A stretch of DNA of 64,000 bases. Origin: Streptosporangium amethystogenes. Lineage in GTDB: Bacteria > Actinomycetota > Actinomycetes > Streptosporangiales > Streptosporangiaceae. The notes beneath the pieces were generated by a model. It saw nothing but the letters and a program-made list of their open reading frames with translations, did no database searches and was not told where the DNA came from. Shown in pieces: positions 1 through 8,617 of the stretch; the stretch's first letter is position 1, and each line of letters starts with the position of its first letter. Location of the stretch: the NCBI RefSeq assembly GCF_000721075.1, contig NZ_JOEQ01000008.1:1-64000 (forward strand), in the 5' to 3' direction. The position numbers were made by a program, and so were the translations under genes.

Positions 1-14
1 ACCAGGAACGACAA

Positions 15-87
15 GAGCCGTGTAACGAGAGATTGTTACGCACGGTTCTGTGGGAGCCCCGGGCTGAGACGCCCGGGGCGACCCGAC
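15..87 (+). ncRNA. Group II intron 3' end: domains V and VI
   Basis: Bases 15-48 fold as a 34-nt hairpin beginning GAGCCG and closing CGGTTC around a GAGA loop. This matches the conserved catalytic domain V of bacterial group II introns. It is followed by a second GC-rich hairpin (GCCCCGGGC 56-64, loop TGAGAC, GCCCGGGGC 71-79) and a CGAC-type end near 87, as expected for domain VI and the 3' splice site. The rest of the intron, with any reverse transcriptase, lies before the window. The 3' flank is an IS110 transposase remnant on the other strand. The domain V call is strong; the exact 3' boundary is inferred. Confidence 0.8.
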
Positions 88-104
88 CGGTGGCACCCCC
101 ACCC

Positions 105-272
105 CCCCTCTTCGGCCGCTTCATCGAGCTGCTCGGCGATCATCGCGTGCAGCTTGGTCATCCCCGCCACTCCGTCGGGCAAGCGGGCCTTGGCCAACCT
201 GCGCCCCGAGGTATCCATCAGCTCGACGTCATGATGCTGCTCGGCCCAGTCATCTCCCACGAACAGGCGCAA
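105..272 (-). pseudogene. IS110-family transposase, N-terminal stub
   Basis: From a TTG at 272 the minus strand encodes RLFVGDDWAEQHHDVELMD and continues through GRRLAKARLPDGVAG. This is the DEDD-type N-terminus of IS110-family transposases, with the first catalytic Asp in the VGDDWA motif. Similarity stops after about 55 residues, near 105, where the frame enters the group II intron end and then reads an unrelated tail. Only the N-terminal quarter of a roughly 400-residue transposase remains, so it cannot be functional. An intron insertion or a later deletion could explain the break. Confidence 0.75.
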
Positions 273-868
273 CGCTTCCTCCCTGTTTTCGACACCGATC
301 GATACTCAACAGCCTGCGGGAGAACCATCAGCGAACTAATCAAGCAGTGCTCACACCCCTACGGGTGGGCACGACATCCCAGCGGCGATCAACTTTCCCG
401 GCCGACCAGCGGGGGCACGATCTTTGCGCAGGACTCAAGGCCCAGTAGCTATGAGTGCTCACCCACTGGCGGCTGTCAGGCCCGAGTCTGCCGGAGTGAC
501 GGACTCGTTAAGAGTGATTAGGAGGGTTCCTCGCCCGGGAGGACGTCGTGGCCGAGGTGGTCAGCTCATCGATACGGTCCCGGTCGGCGCTGGCGGACTG
601 GTGCGGCGATCAGCAGCAGCACCGGTCCGCTGGCAACTCCACTCAATGACGGCGCCAGGTTGCACCTGCCCCACCAGTCACGCTGTCGCCTTCTTGGCAT
701 CCAGCACCGAGCGCTCCTGGAAGCCGTAGAACCGTCGGACGTCGGCGAGATGGGCCTTGGTCGTCCGGGCCTCCTACTCATGGAGGCGGCGCAAGTGCCG
801 GCAGGCCTTCGAGCTGAACTCAGAAATCGGCTACGGCTTGGACCGGCCGAAGATTCCCGCTACGACCA
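273..868. other. No recognisable gene
   Basis: About 600 bases between the IS110 stub and the TetR gene. Short open frames exist on both strands but none has a recognisable domain or a convincing start. The stretch is probably decayed mobile-element DNA. Confidence 0.5.
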
Positions 869-1459
869 TCACCCCGCGCGGAGCCGTGCCAAGTGGTAGT
901 CGAGCAACGCCGCGACCTCCTCGGGTGTGTAGTGCCCGACCAGGGTGGCGTTCACGATGCCCTGCGCGAAGGCATACAGGATGCTCGCCTCCTTGTCTGC
1001 ATCCAGGTGGGCGGCGAGCTCCCCGGCGGCCTGGGCGGCCCTGATCTGCTCGGCGAACAAGGACAGCAGGAGCGGCACCCCGAGCCGCATCGCCGCCGCC
1101 TGGTCGTCGTCCACCACCGAGCTCGCCTGGAACGCCAGCCCGACGCGGTTCAGGTAGCTGCGCTCGTCGTCCAGCGGCAACAGTTCCAGCACGGTGTCCC
1201 GCAGCAGGTCGAGCGGCGTGGACTGGCGCGCGGCCACGGCTGCCACCCGGTTGCCGATCCAGATTCCGATGTGCTCCAGCGCCAGCAGCAGCATCTGGTC
1301 CTTCGTCGTGACGTAGTACTGCACCGCGCCCATAGACATTCCGGCCTCGGCGGCGACCTCCCTGAGGCTGACGTTCTTCATGCCCTTGTCGTGGATGATG
1401 CGGTGCACAGCCTCGGCGATGTGCCGTCGCCGGGCGTCGTGGTCGACGATCTTCGGCAT
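869..1459 (-). CDS. TetR/AcrR family transcriptional regulator
   Basis: 196-residue TetR-type repressor. The N-terminus (MPKIVDHDARRRHIAEAV) leads into a helix-turn-helix of the form SLREVAAEAGMSMGAVQYYV at about residues 30-50, typical of this family. The C-terminal ligand domain is all-helical and divergent, so the inducer is not predictable. Upstream in-frame Met codons exist, but 1459 gives the usual short lead before the HTH and leaves both dyad operators outside the coding region. It is divergent from the glycosyltransferase at 1544. Two palindromes in the 84-bp gap make autorepression and control of the glycosyltransferase likely. Confidence 0.9.
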   Translation of the reverse strand: MPKIVDHDARRRHIAEAVHRIIHDKGMKNVSLREVAAEAGMSMGAVQYYVTTKDQMLLLALEHIGIWIGNRVAAVAARQSTPLDLLRDTVLELLPLDDERSYLNRVGLAFQASSVVDDDQAAAMRLGVPLLLSLFAEQIRAAQAAGELAAHLDADKEASILYAFAQGIVNATLVGHYTPEEVAALLDYHLARLRAG

Positions 1460-1469
1460 ATCCCACTGC

Positions 1470-1493
1470 TTTCTCATGCGAGTGCATGGAAAA
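1470..1493. promoter_or_regulatory. Putative TetR operator 1
   Basis: Imperfect dyad TTTCTCATGC-GAGT-GCATGGAAAA (8 of 10 arm positions pair), 10 bp upstream of the TetR start. It shares the 14-base core CATGCGAGTGCATG with the stronger site at 1506-1533. The centres are 38 bp apart. Confidence 0.65.
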
Positions 1494-1505
1494 GTTTGTT
1501 CGTCT

Positions 1506-1533
1506 CGTTTATCATGCGAGTGCATGATAAACG
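1506..1533. promoter_or_regulatory. Putative TetR operator 2 (perfect dyad)
   Basis: Perfect 28-bp inverted repeat: CGTTTATCATGC, spacer GAGT, GCATGATAAACG. It ends 10 bp before the glycosyltransferase start, so bound repressor would block its promoter or initiation. Size and symmetry fit a TetR-dimer operator. Binding is inferred. Confidence 0.75.
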
Positions 1534-1543
1534 GGCGAGGGTG

Positions 1544-2779
1544 ATGCGGATGCGAGTTCTGATTGTCGGGGTCGGCACACGGGGGGACGCGGCGCCGTAC
1601 ACGGGACTGGGAACGCGCTTACGCGAGGCCGGGCACGAGGTGGCGATCGCCGCGCACGAGCCGTACGCGGAGCTCGTGACCGATGCAGGCCTGGAGTATC
1701 TGCCACTTCCCGGAGATCCGCTCCACGCGCTGACCGGCCGCTTCTCCATCAGCGCGTTCAAGGAGTACGGCGGGCAGCTCATGGACGGCTTGACCCAGAT
1801 CGCCGAGCAGGAGGCAGACCTGCTCCTGCTGGGCATGGCGGGCGCGCTGGGCTGTCACGTCGCCGAGGCGATGGGCGTGCCGAGCATGGGGGTACACCTG
1901 CAGCCGATAGACCCCACGGGGGACTTTCCGCCGGTCATGAGCCTGTTCCGTCAATCGCTCGGACGGTGGGGAAACCGCAGGGCGGCCCGGCTCGCGTTTG
2001 AGTTGCCCGCCGCGGGCCCGCTGCTCGCCGGGATGAGCACGAAGATGCGGGCCCGGCTCGGGTTGCCCCCGATGACCCCGCGCGCCCTCTACCAGCGCCG
2101 GGAGAGCACGCGCTGGCCGGTCTTCCACGGGGTCAGCCCGCTGGTGCTGTCGCGCCCGGCCGACTGGCGGCCGGGGCTGGAGATCACGGGTTACTGGTGG
2201 CCGCTCCGGCCGCGAGGCTGGCAGCCGGATCCGGTGCTGCGCGATTTCCTGACATCGGGGCCCACACCGGTCTTCGTCGGCTTCGGCAGCCTGGCGGGCG
2301 CACGGGCCGAGCAGTACACAGAGCTGGCCGTGCGGGCGCTGCGGCGGGCCGGGCTGCGCGGCGTGTTGCAGACCGGCCTGCGGGGACGCATCTCGGCCGA
2401 CGTGCTGGCGGTCGGCGACGTGCCGCACGACTGGCTGTTCCCCCGCATGGCCGCCGTCGCCCACCACTGCGGCAGCGGCACCACCGGGGCCGGGGTGCGG
2501 GCGGGCGTGCCCGCTGTGGCCGTGCCGGTCATGTACGACCAGCCGTTCTGGGCGTCCAGGCTGATGGCACTCGGCGTGGCCCCGGCCGCGATCCCGTTCC
2601 GCCGCCTGACGCCCGCACGGCTGGCCGCCGCGCTCACCACCGCGGTCACCGACCCGGCCTATCGGCAGCGGGCCCAGGCCCTGTCGGTCGGGGTCTCGGC
2701 AGAGGACGGCGCGGCGCCCGTCGTCGAGGCGGTGAACCAGCTCCAAGTCACCGGCGGGCCCGGCCGCCGAACAGGGTGA
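1544..2779 (+). CDS. GT1-family (UGT/MGT-like) glycosyltransferase
   Basis: About 411 residues with the two-domain GT-B layout of family 1 glycosyltransferases that act on macrolides, sterols and flavonoids. The N-terminus MRVLIVGVGTRGDAAPYTGL matches the GTRGD-type acceptor-domain start. The C-terminal nucleotide-sugar motif reads HHCGSGTTGAGVRAGVPAV followed by YDQPFWASRL, the usual donor-binding signature. A GGGCGAGG ribosome site lies at 1533-1540; GTG 1541, ATG 1544 and ATG 1550 are alternative starts, with 1550 having the best spacing. Its partner is the divergent TetR. Acceptor and sugar are unknown; self-resistance or natural-product tailoring is an inference from the TetR pairing. 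Confidence 0.9.
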   Translation: MRMRVLIVGVGTRGDAAPYTGLGTRLREAGHEVAIAAHEPYAELVTDAGLEYLPLPGDPLHALTGRFSISAFKEYGGQLMDGLTQIAEQEADLLLLGMAGALGCHVAEAMGVPSMGVHLQPIDPTGDFPPVMSLFRQSLGRWGNRRAARLAFELPAAGPLLAGMSTKMRARLGLPPMTPRALYQRRESTRWPVFHGVSPLVLSRPADWRPGLEITGYWWPLRPRGWQPDPVLRDFLTSGPTPVFVGFGSLAGARAEQYTELAVRALRRAGLRGVLQTGLRGRISADVLAVGDVPHDWLFPRMAAVAHHCGSGTTGAGVRAGVPAVAVPVMYDQPFWASRLMALGVAPAAIPFRRLTPARLAAALTTAVTDPAYRQRAQALSVGVSAEDGAAPVVEAVNQLQVTGGPGRRTG

Positions 2780-3409
2780 CAGCCGCCGAACATCCAACAC
2801 GTTTGGCTGACCAGCAGAAACGGCGCTTCGGATCGGTATCACCGCTCGCTCAACCTGTGGAGCTGGCTGGTTAACCCGTGGCAGCGATCGGCGCTGCCGT
2901 GGCGGGCGGAGGATCCTCGGCGACCCGCTCGGCGCGCGCCCGGCCGGGCTGTGGGGCTACGTCGACCACCGCGGCGATCCATGCGCTCTGAGCCATTTAT
3001 CCAGGGTTGTTGCCCTGTTCTCGTAGGTCAGAAGTAGATGATCTCGTCTGGCATGTAAGGCGTGTTGCAGCAAGCGCTCGCCCAAATGTTTCGATCGGTC
3101 GAAACACTTCCTGGACACCTGTCCGAGGAACGGACAAGGCCGTGACGATCGCTGACGGGGGCCGGGCTCTCGTACGGGCTGGGGCGATCGCCGCAGCAGA
3201 CCTCCTTCGTCGGCCAACGGCATCGAGCCCGATGGATGCCCGAGGCAGCGTGACACGGAAACGCTGACGTACGACACGGACGACCGGGCACTGAGCGAGA
3301 TCCCCAGGGAGGGGTTTCACAGATGACCAACATGCCTGACAACCCCAGATAACTCTTCAGGCATGTTCCAGGGAGTCCACTTGCCTCACATGCCCGCCGC
3401 CTTCTCGGC
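2780..3409. other. No recognisable gene
   Basis: Contains short frames only. A GGGAGGGG ribosome site at about 3306 precedes an ATG at 3323 that stops after nine codons (MTNMPDNPR), perhaps the 5' end of a lost gene. Nothing else recognised. Confidence 0.45.
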
Positions 3410-3515
3410 ACCCCAGATAATCGGCGCCGCCGACGGCCGGCGCGGAGCCGTACCCGGCGAACAGGGTGACGCACCAGGCCGCGTCGCCGAGCAGCACTAC
3501 CCGGCTCCCCGCTCC
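3410..3515 (-). pseudogene. FAD monooxygenase fragment, paralogue of the gene at 5778-6923
   Basis: The minus strand encodes SRVVLLGDAAWCVTLFAG followed by YGSAPAVGGADYLG. This is nearly identical to the GD-motif segment of the intact monooxygenase at 5778-6923 (GRVVLVGDAAWCVTLFAG, YGSALAVGGADGLG). Only about 34 codons survive, with no start or Rossmann segment. It is a remnant of a duplicated copy. Confidence 0.75.
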
Positions 3516-4014
3516 CGAACATGTCCCCAGCTGCCAGGTAGCTGAGGGCAGGGCGTAGGGGTGGATGCGCCGAGCAGGATCGCCTCTACGATCTGAAACG
3601 ATGTCGGCGGCATTCATCCGGTCGCTGCTGGTGCGGGGGCACAGGTGACGAGGTGGGTCTCGGATGGTGCGCAGGCTGTCCAAGTTGAACGGCGTTGGGC
3701 GCAGCCCTGGCGTTTGTCGTGCTCGGCATCCTTGTCCAGAAGCCCGGCGGCAGCCGCCAGGTAGCTTGTGACGAAACAGAACTCAGGTCTCTGCCAGACC
3801 CACGAAATGATCTTGATCGTCGGCCGCACCGAATATGATCTCTGGTAGCGGCTGTGCGGTTCGTTGTTCATGAGTAAGCCGGAGAGGTTCTGCAACGCCG
3901 CGTGGATGGCCCGTACGGGGACCCGAAGTCGCTGGCATCTGAAAGTGCCCGATCGTCGCCGGTGCTGAAAGGTCTCGTACTGTCGGATTCCTATTCTTCG
4001 GACCGGCCCGCGGC
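3516..4014. other. No recognisable gene
   Basis: 500 bases between the monooxygenase fragment and the stop of the intact monooxygenase at 4015. Reading frames on both strands lack recognisable domains. Confidence 0.45.
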
Positions 4015-5157
4015 CTATGCCGGACGGGAAGCGCGCTGCAGCCGGGCGGCGGCGGCCACGGCGGGCCACAGGCGGGTGGCAAGGTTTCGCGCCAGGATGC
4101 CGCCCCGCGTCGCGGGGACCAGGAGCGCCGACGCCTGTCTGATGGTGCGCTGCTTGGGGTCGACCAGGCGCCGGTGAGCGGCTTCGTATCGGCGGAAGGC
4201 CGCCTCGGGATCGTCCGGACCCGCGGACAGTTCCTCGGCGAGGGTGAACGCTCCCGCCATGGCCAGGGTGGAGCCGTCTCCGAACAGTGACACGCAGGAC
4301 GCGGCGTCACCGAGTAGGACGATCCGGCCGTTCCACCAGCGCGGCAGGCGTACATGACTCACCGAGTCGAAGTAGAGGTCGTCAGCGGTGTGCACCTGCT
4401 GAAGAAGGTCGGGCGCGCGCCAGGAGACGTCCTGGTACGCGCGCGTCAGCAGCCGCTTGTGCTGCTCGTTGTCGCGGTGGTCGAAGCCGGGTTCGGCCGC
4501 ACTGCGGTACAGGAAGAACGCGCCGCTGGGCGTGGAACTGACGGCGAGCGCTTTGCCAGGGACGTTGTGCATGAGGATGTCCCGACCGGTCCCGGACGGG
4601 CCGGCGAGCGGCATCGTCGCGACGTAGAGGCCCATGTGACGCAGGAACCCGTTCTCGGTGCCGAACGTCAGTCGACGGGTCATCGAATGCAAACCGTCGG
4701 CACCGATCACCAGGTCGAATCGACGGGGCCTGGCGCGCTCGAAGGTGATCTCGACTCCGTGCCCATCCTGCTCAAGGGTCGCGATGGAGTCGTCGAAGAG
4801 GTACTCGGCATAGTCGCGACTGGCCTCGTACAGGATCGAGGCGAGGTCGCCGCGCGGTAACTCGATCTCGCCCGGCCGTTGAAAAGCGCGCATGTCCATC
4901 CGGCCGACCTGCCTGCCGGCCGCGTTGACGAAGGTGAGGCCTGTCGTACCGGTGGCGGCCTCGCGCAGCCGGGGCAGGACGCCCATCCGTTCAGCGACGC
5001 CTACGGCGGGGCCTCTGACGTCTACCGGGTTCCCGCTGGAGCGCGGCGTTCCGGCGCGTTCAACGACGGTGATGTGGAAGCCGTGCCTGGCTAGCCAGTA
5101 GGCCGCTGTCGGCCCGCCGACGCCGGCTCCGGAGATCAGGACTGTGCGCTCGGTCAT
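4015..5157 (-). CDS. FAD-dependent monooxygenase
   Basis: 380 residues of the group A flavoprotein hydroxylase fold. The N-terminal dinucleotide motif reads ISGAGVGGPTAAYWLARHG. The DG motif is VIGADGLHS near residue 155, and the FAD-ribityl GD motif is RIVLLGDAASCVSLFG near residue 285. Length is normal for the family (370-400). It would bind FAD and NAD(P)H and hydroxylate or epoxidise a small substrate, which cannot be named from sequence. It is the most distal gene of the leftward cluster; the DUF998 gene upstream ends 120 bp away. TetX-like and tailoring oxygenases share this architecture. Confidence 0.9.
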   Translation of the reverse strand: MTERTVLISGAGVGGPTAAYWLARHGFHITVVERAGTPRSSGNPVDVRGPAVGVAERMGVLPRLREAATGTTGLTFVNAAGRQVGRMDMRAFQRPGEIELPRGDLASILYEASRDYAEYLFDDSIATLEQDGHGVEITFERARPRRFDLVIGADGLHSMTRRLTFGTENGFLRHMGLYVATMPLAGPSGTGRDILMHNVPGKALAVSSTPSGAFFLYRSAAEPGFDHRDNEQHKRLLTRAYQDVSWRAPDLLQQVHTADDLYFDSVSHVRLPRWWNGRIVLLGDAASCVSLFGDGSTLAMAGAFTLAEELSAGPDDPEAAFRRYEAAHRRLVDPKQRTIRQASALLVPATRGGILARNLATRLWPAVAAAARLQRASRPA

Positions 5158-5277
5158 GGCACCTCACTAGCCTGAGGAAGATCTTCCGGACATCTCCACA
5201 GATACTTGACTGCCTCCCATACCGTGCTTCTTCGCTGCCCAGATGATGAGCATGACCAGCGCCCAGATCTCCATCGC

Positions 5278-5628
5278 TCAGGCCTGCGCGGGCACAGGAT
5301 GGTGGCGGCGCAGACGAACGCCGACGGCGATGATCCAGGCGAAACCGACCAGCAGGGCGACGTGTTCGAGCAGTCCGGCGGGCGCGGGCCGCAGCACGTC
5401 CCGGATGTCCAGGCGGAAGGCGAGCCCGGCGGCGAAGGCAAGCAGCAGCAGGCCGCCGATCACGAAGTTGGCCGTTTGCAGCCAGCCGCGCTCGCCGGTG
5501 CCGAGCTGGCTGGCACTGTGGCGCCAGAGGCTGTAGCCGGGCCGGGTGGCGCCGTCGATCAGGAGCACGGCTGGGACGAGTGCTCCGGCGGCGATGCCGC
5601 AGCCGAGCAGGATCGCGGTCGGGCACAT
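5278..5628 (-). CDS. DUF998-like membrane protein, probably truncated
   Basis: 116 residues with three to four hydrophobic helices. An early motif GYSLWRHSASQLGTGERGWL resembles the first loop of DUF998 integral membrane proteins (PGYS...SxLS...GW). DUF998 proteins usually have about 200 residues and six helices, so the C-terminal half seems to be missing; the frame stops at 5278 shortly after an RRHHP tail. No function is established. It lies between the two monooxygenase genes, in the same direction. Confidence 0.6.
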   Translation of the reverse strand: MCPTAILLGCGIAAGALVPAVLLIDGATRPGYSLWRHSASQLGTGERGWLQTANFVIGGLLLLAFAAGLAFRLDIRDVLRPAPAGLLEHVALLVGFAWIIAVGVRLRRHHPVPAQA

Positions 5629-5777
5629 CGGAAGTAGCCTCCTAGCTCCGTGATCCCAAGATCGCGGGCCGACCAGGCTTCCCGGCTCACCGACGTTCGC
5701 GCCCCATCCGGGCGCGTTTCCTGCAGTCGCCTGGAATGTAACACCCGGCCGCCTGCCCGGCCAGGTGTCTTACGACT

Positions 5778-6923
5778 TCAGCCTTTGATGAAGCGGCGCG
5801 TCATGTACCGGCGCACCGGTGGCAGCGAGGCCAGCCGCAGCGGTAGCAGGCTCAGCCACAACAGCAGCGGGTTGGCGGGGGCGTAGACGCCTTTGACCCG
5901 GCGGCCGATCTGCTGTTTGCGTTCGGCTTCGGGCCGGATGGCCGCCTCCCACACGATCAGCGCGGCGGGGATGTCGCCGGGGTGGGCGGCCAGTTCGGTG
6001 CCCAGGCCGTCGGCGCCGCCGACGGCCAGCGCGGAGCCGTACCCGGCGAACAGGGTGACGCACCAGGCCGCGTCGCCGACCAGCACCACCCTGCCGCTGC
6101 TCCAGCGTGGTGCCACGACCTGGCTGATGGTGTCGAAATAGACCGAGTCGGCCCGCGCCAGCCCGGCGAGGGCTTCGGGGATGACCCATCCGAGGTCGCC
6201 GTAGACGCGTTCCAGCTGGGTGGCGGCGTCCTCGCCGGGGCGGGCGTGGTCGGTGCGGTAGCCGAAGAAGGCGACGTTGCGGCCATCGCCGACGCTGATG
6301 ACCGCCGCGGTGCGGCCGTTGGACGACAGGGTGCCGGTCGCCCCGGGTGCGATGGTGGCGGGCCGGTGGTCGAGCATGTAGACCGCGACCTTGTGCTCCA
6401 GGTCGAGCAGGAAGTCCTCTTCCGGGCCGAAGACCAGGGCGCGGGTGGCCGAGTGCAGCCCGTCGGCGCCGATCAGCAGGTCGGCCTCCTCGATGCTGCC
6501 GTCGTCCAGGGTGACGCGGACGGCGCGGCTGTCCTGGTCGATGGCGGTGAGGGTGGCGCCGAAACGGATCTCGGTGTGGCCCTTCACCTTCTCGTACAGG
6601 ACGGATTCGAGGTCGCCGCGCAGGATGGTGATCGAGCGCGGTCCGGTGGTGGCGGCGATGGTGGCGCGGTCGAGGGCGAAGCGGCGCGAGCCGTCTTTCT
6701 TGTAGTAGATGAGCTCGGTGGTGTCGAAGGCCTTGGCCCTCAGCTCGTCCAGGATGCCCATGCGTTCGGCTGCGTCGTAGCCGATGCCGCCGAAGGTGAC
6801 GGCGTAGCCGCCGCCGCGGCGCTGCGGGGCGCGTTCGACGATGAGGCTGTCCCAGCCGATCTGGTGCAGGCGCAGGGCGGTGGCCAGGCCGGCGATGCCG
6901 GCTCCGATGATGATGGCGCGCAT
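5778..6923 (-). CDS. FAD-dependent monooxygenase
   Basis: 381 residues, group A flavin monooxygenase. The Rossmann motif is IIIGAGIAGLATALRLHQIG at the N-terminus, the DG motif LIGADGLHSATRALVFG near residue 160, and the GD motif GRVVLVGDAAWCVTLFAG near residue 290. The C-terminus has a basic, hydrophobic segment (LLLWLSLLPLRLASLPPVRR) that may be membrane-associated. It starts 15 bp after the stop of the epimerase gene and is probably co-transcribed with it. A fragment of a near-identical paralogue lies at 3410-3515. Confidence 0.92.
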   Translation of the reverse strand: MRAIIIGAGIAGLATALRLHQIGWDSLIVERAPQRRGGGYAVTFGGIGYDAAERMGILDELRAKAFDTTELIYYKKDGSRRFALDRATIAATTGPRSITILRGDLESVLYEKVKGHTEIRFGATLTAIDQDSRAVRVTLDDGSIEEADLLIGADGLHSATRALVFGPEEDFLLDLEHKVAVYMLDHRPATIAPGATGTLSSNGRTAAVISVGDGRNVAFFGYRTDHARPGEDAATQLERVYGDLGWVIPEALAGLARADSVYFDTISQVVAPRWSSGRVVLVGDAAWCVTLFAGYGSALAVGGADGLGTELAAHPGDIPAALIVWEAAIRPEAERKQQIGRRVKGVYAPANPLLLWLSLLPLRLASLPPVRRYMTRRFIKG

Positions 6924-6938
6924 GAAAGTTGGTTGTCC

Positions 6939-7943
6939 TTAGTGGGAGAGCTGGTCGAGCAGGCGCTGCTCGGTGGCGGCATCGAGCCAGGTGTCGGGGG
7001 AGGGGGCGTCCGCGCGGGGCGTGGGATCGCCTTCGGCTTGGAGCCAGGCCCAGGTGTCGGCGAGGGTCGCGCGCAGTGGGCGCGTGGTGAGGCCTTCGGC
7101 CAGGGCGGCGCTGACGTTGGCGTCGTGCATGCCGCTCGGGACACTGCCGTCGGGCATGCGTAGCCCGAGTTCCATACCGAGAGGCAGGCCGTATTGCTGG
7201 AGCAGTTCCGGCTCGGTCCACACCAGTTCGGTGTCGACGCCGGTAACCTCCAGCGCCGTGGTGAGCAGCTCGCCGAGGGTGATCGCGCCGGGCGGGCCGG
7301 TCACGGTGAAGGCGCCGCCCAGGCCGCGTTCGGCCGAGCGCAGCATCCAGGCGGCCAGGTCCCGAACGTCGAGGTACTGCAAGGGCATGCCAGCGGGGGC
7401 AGGGGCCAAGACGCGCCCGCCTTTTTCCAGGCGGCGCAGCCACCACGGAATGCGGCCGACGTCTTCATACGGGCCGAGGATCATCCCTGCTCTGGCCAGC
7501 AGCGCCCGCTCGCCGAAGGATTCCAGGACGGCGAGCTCGCCGCCGCGCTTGGCGGCGGCGTAGTCGGCGTCGTCGATGCTGCCGGGATCGGCGTCGACCA
7601 GGGGCGCTCGCTCGTCGGCGCCCGCCGGCCAGGGCCAGCGGTGCACACCCCGGCTGGAGACGTACCCGTAGTGCCCGGCCCGGCCGGCCAGCAGGCGGGC
7701 GGCCTCGCGCACCACCCTGGGCGCCCAGGCCCAGGTGTCGACGACCGCGTCCCATTCCCCGTCGCCCAGCGCCAGCCGTATGGACTCGGGGTCGGTGCGG
7801 TCGGCGATGAGTGCCCGGACGCCAGGCGCGGGGGCGCGGCTGAGGCCGCGGTTGAGCGTGCTCACCTCATCGTCGCGCTCCAGCGCGGTCTCGACGAGGG
7901 CGCGGCCCACGTGGTGGGTGCCGCCGAGGACGAGTAGTTTCAC
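6939..7943 (-). CDS. NAD-dependent epimerase/dehydratase (extended SDR-like)
   Basis: 334 residues. The N-terminal nucleotide-binding motif MKLLVLGGTHHVGRALVE (GGTxxxGR) is typical of atypical or extended SDR proteins. YVSSRGVHRWPWP and a later DYAAAKRGGE supply the Ser and YxxxK-type residues. Probably an NAD(P)-dependent sugar or small-molecule reductase. The start is GTG 7943 with GGAG 9 bp upstream. That GTG overlaps by 4 nt (GTGA) the stop of the broken CocE-type hydrolase gene, so the two were once translationally coupled. The monooxygenase follows 15 bp downstream. Confidence 0.88.
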   Translation of the reverse strand: MKLLVLGGTHHVGRALVETALERDDEVSTLNRGLSRAPAPGVRALIADRTDPESIRLALGDGEWDAVVDTWAWAPRVVREAARLLAGRAGHYGYVSSRGVHRWPWPAGADERAPLVDADPGSIDDADYAAAKRGGELAVLESFGERALLARAGMILGPYEDVGRIPWWLRRLEKGGRVLAPAPAGMPLQYLDVRDLAAWMLRSAERGLGGAFTVTGPPGAITLGELLTTALEVTGVDTELVWTEPELLQQYGLPLGMELGLRMPDGSVPSGMHDANVSAALAEGLTTRPLRATLADTWAWLQAEGDPTPRADAPSPDTWLDAATEQRLLDQLSH

Positions 7944-8494
7944 GATGCTCCTGCAGTGAGGGGCAGCCAGAGGGCTGGCGGGCGGATGTGGTCGTGGAAG
8001 ATCTCGTGTTCCGAGGTGCGCAGGCCGCGCCCGGTCGCGAGCTGGTTACGTAGGTGAGAGGCGATAGCGGTTGTCGGTGCCGGGGTTGCGGTCAAAGCGC
8101 AGGTGGGCGCCGCTGGAGACCTGCAGCCGGATGCGGTGGCCGCGCCGGAAGCGGTGGGCCATCGGCTACAGGGCGACGTTGGCCACCCGGACGTCACTCG
8201 CCCGGATTACGCCGGGTTTACCACCGGACGATGCCGTCGCACACATTGACCGAACGGCCGCGCGCGTCACCTCGCACAACCGGGCGAAGTAGTCGACGTT
8301 CGGGTTGGCCGAGCGCGCGTGCAATCGCACGCGGCGGCCGTACGGGCTACGCAGCAACACCAACGGACCGCCGGGTAATAGTGCGTGGCTAGCAGCCGCG
8401 CACCATCGGCGGCCGGGATCTTCACGTTCCGCCGGACGCGCACCCGGTGACGCAGGGTGGGGCGCACGCCGTACAACCGGCTGAGCAGGGTCAT
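7940..8494 (-). pseudogene. CocE/NonD (X-Pro dipeptidyl-peptidase S15-like) hydrolase, internally deleted and frameshifted
   Basis: The N-terminus is visible from ATG 8494: VKIPAADGARLLATHYYPA. After a frameshift comes GGPLVLLRSPYGRR, the N-terminal strand of CocE/NonD hydrolases. The catalytic core is missing. Past an in-frame stop the C-terminal jelly-roll end follows (AHRFRRGHRIRLQVSSGAHL, FDRNPGTDNRY). A further shift gives TSEHEIFHDHIRPPALWLPL, ending at 7940. About 370 of the usual 550-plus residues are gone. The stop still overlaps the epimerase start. Confidence 0.85.
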
Positions 8495-8617
8495 GGCCGG
8501 TCACCTTTCTGTCGACGCTGATGAGAGGTCACATCGCCGACCAGGCTTCCCGGCACACCATCGAACCTCTCGCGAGGCCGATACGAGGAATATACCGACT
8601 TTTCGGAAATTTCTGAA

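Noticed and set aside
1619..2842. 407-codon minus-strand open frame opposite the glycosyltransferase
   Set aside because: Arg/Pro/Gly-rich translation without domains; shadow of a well-supported gene.
5770..7446. 558-codon minus-strand frame across the epimerase and monooxygenase
   Set aside because: Low-complexity Arg/His/Pro translation in the wrong frame of two recognised genes.
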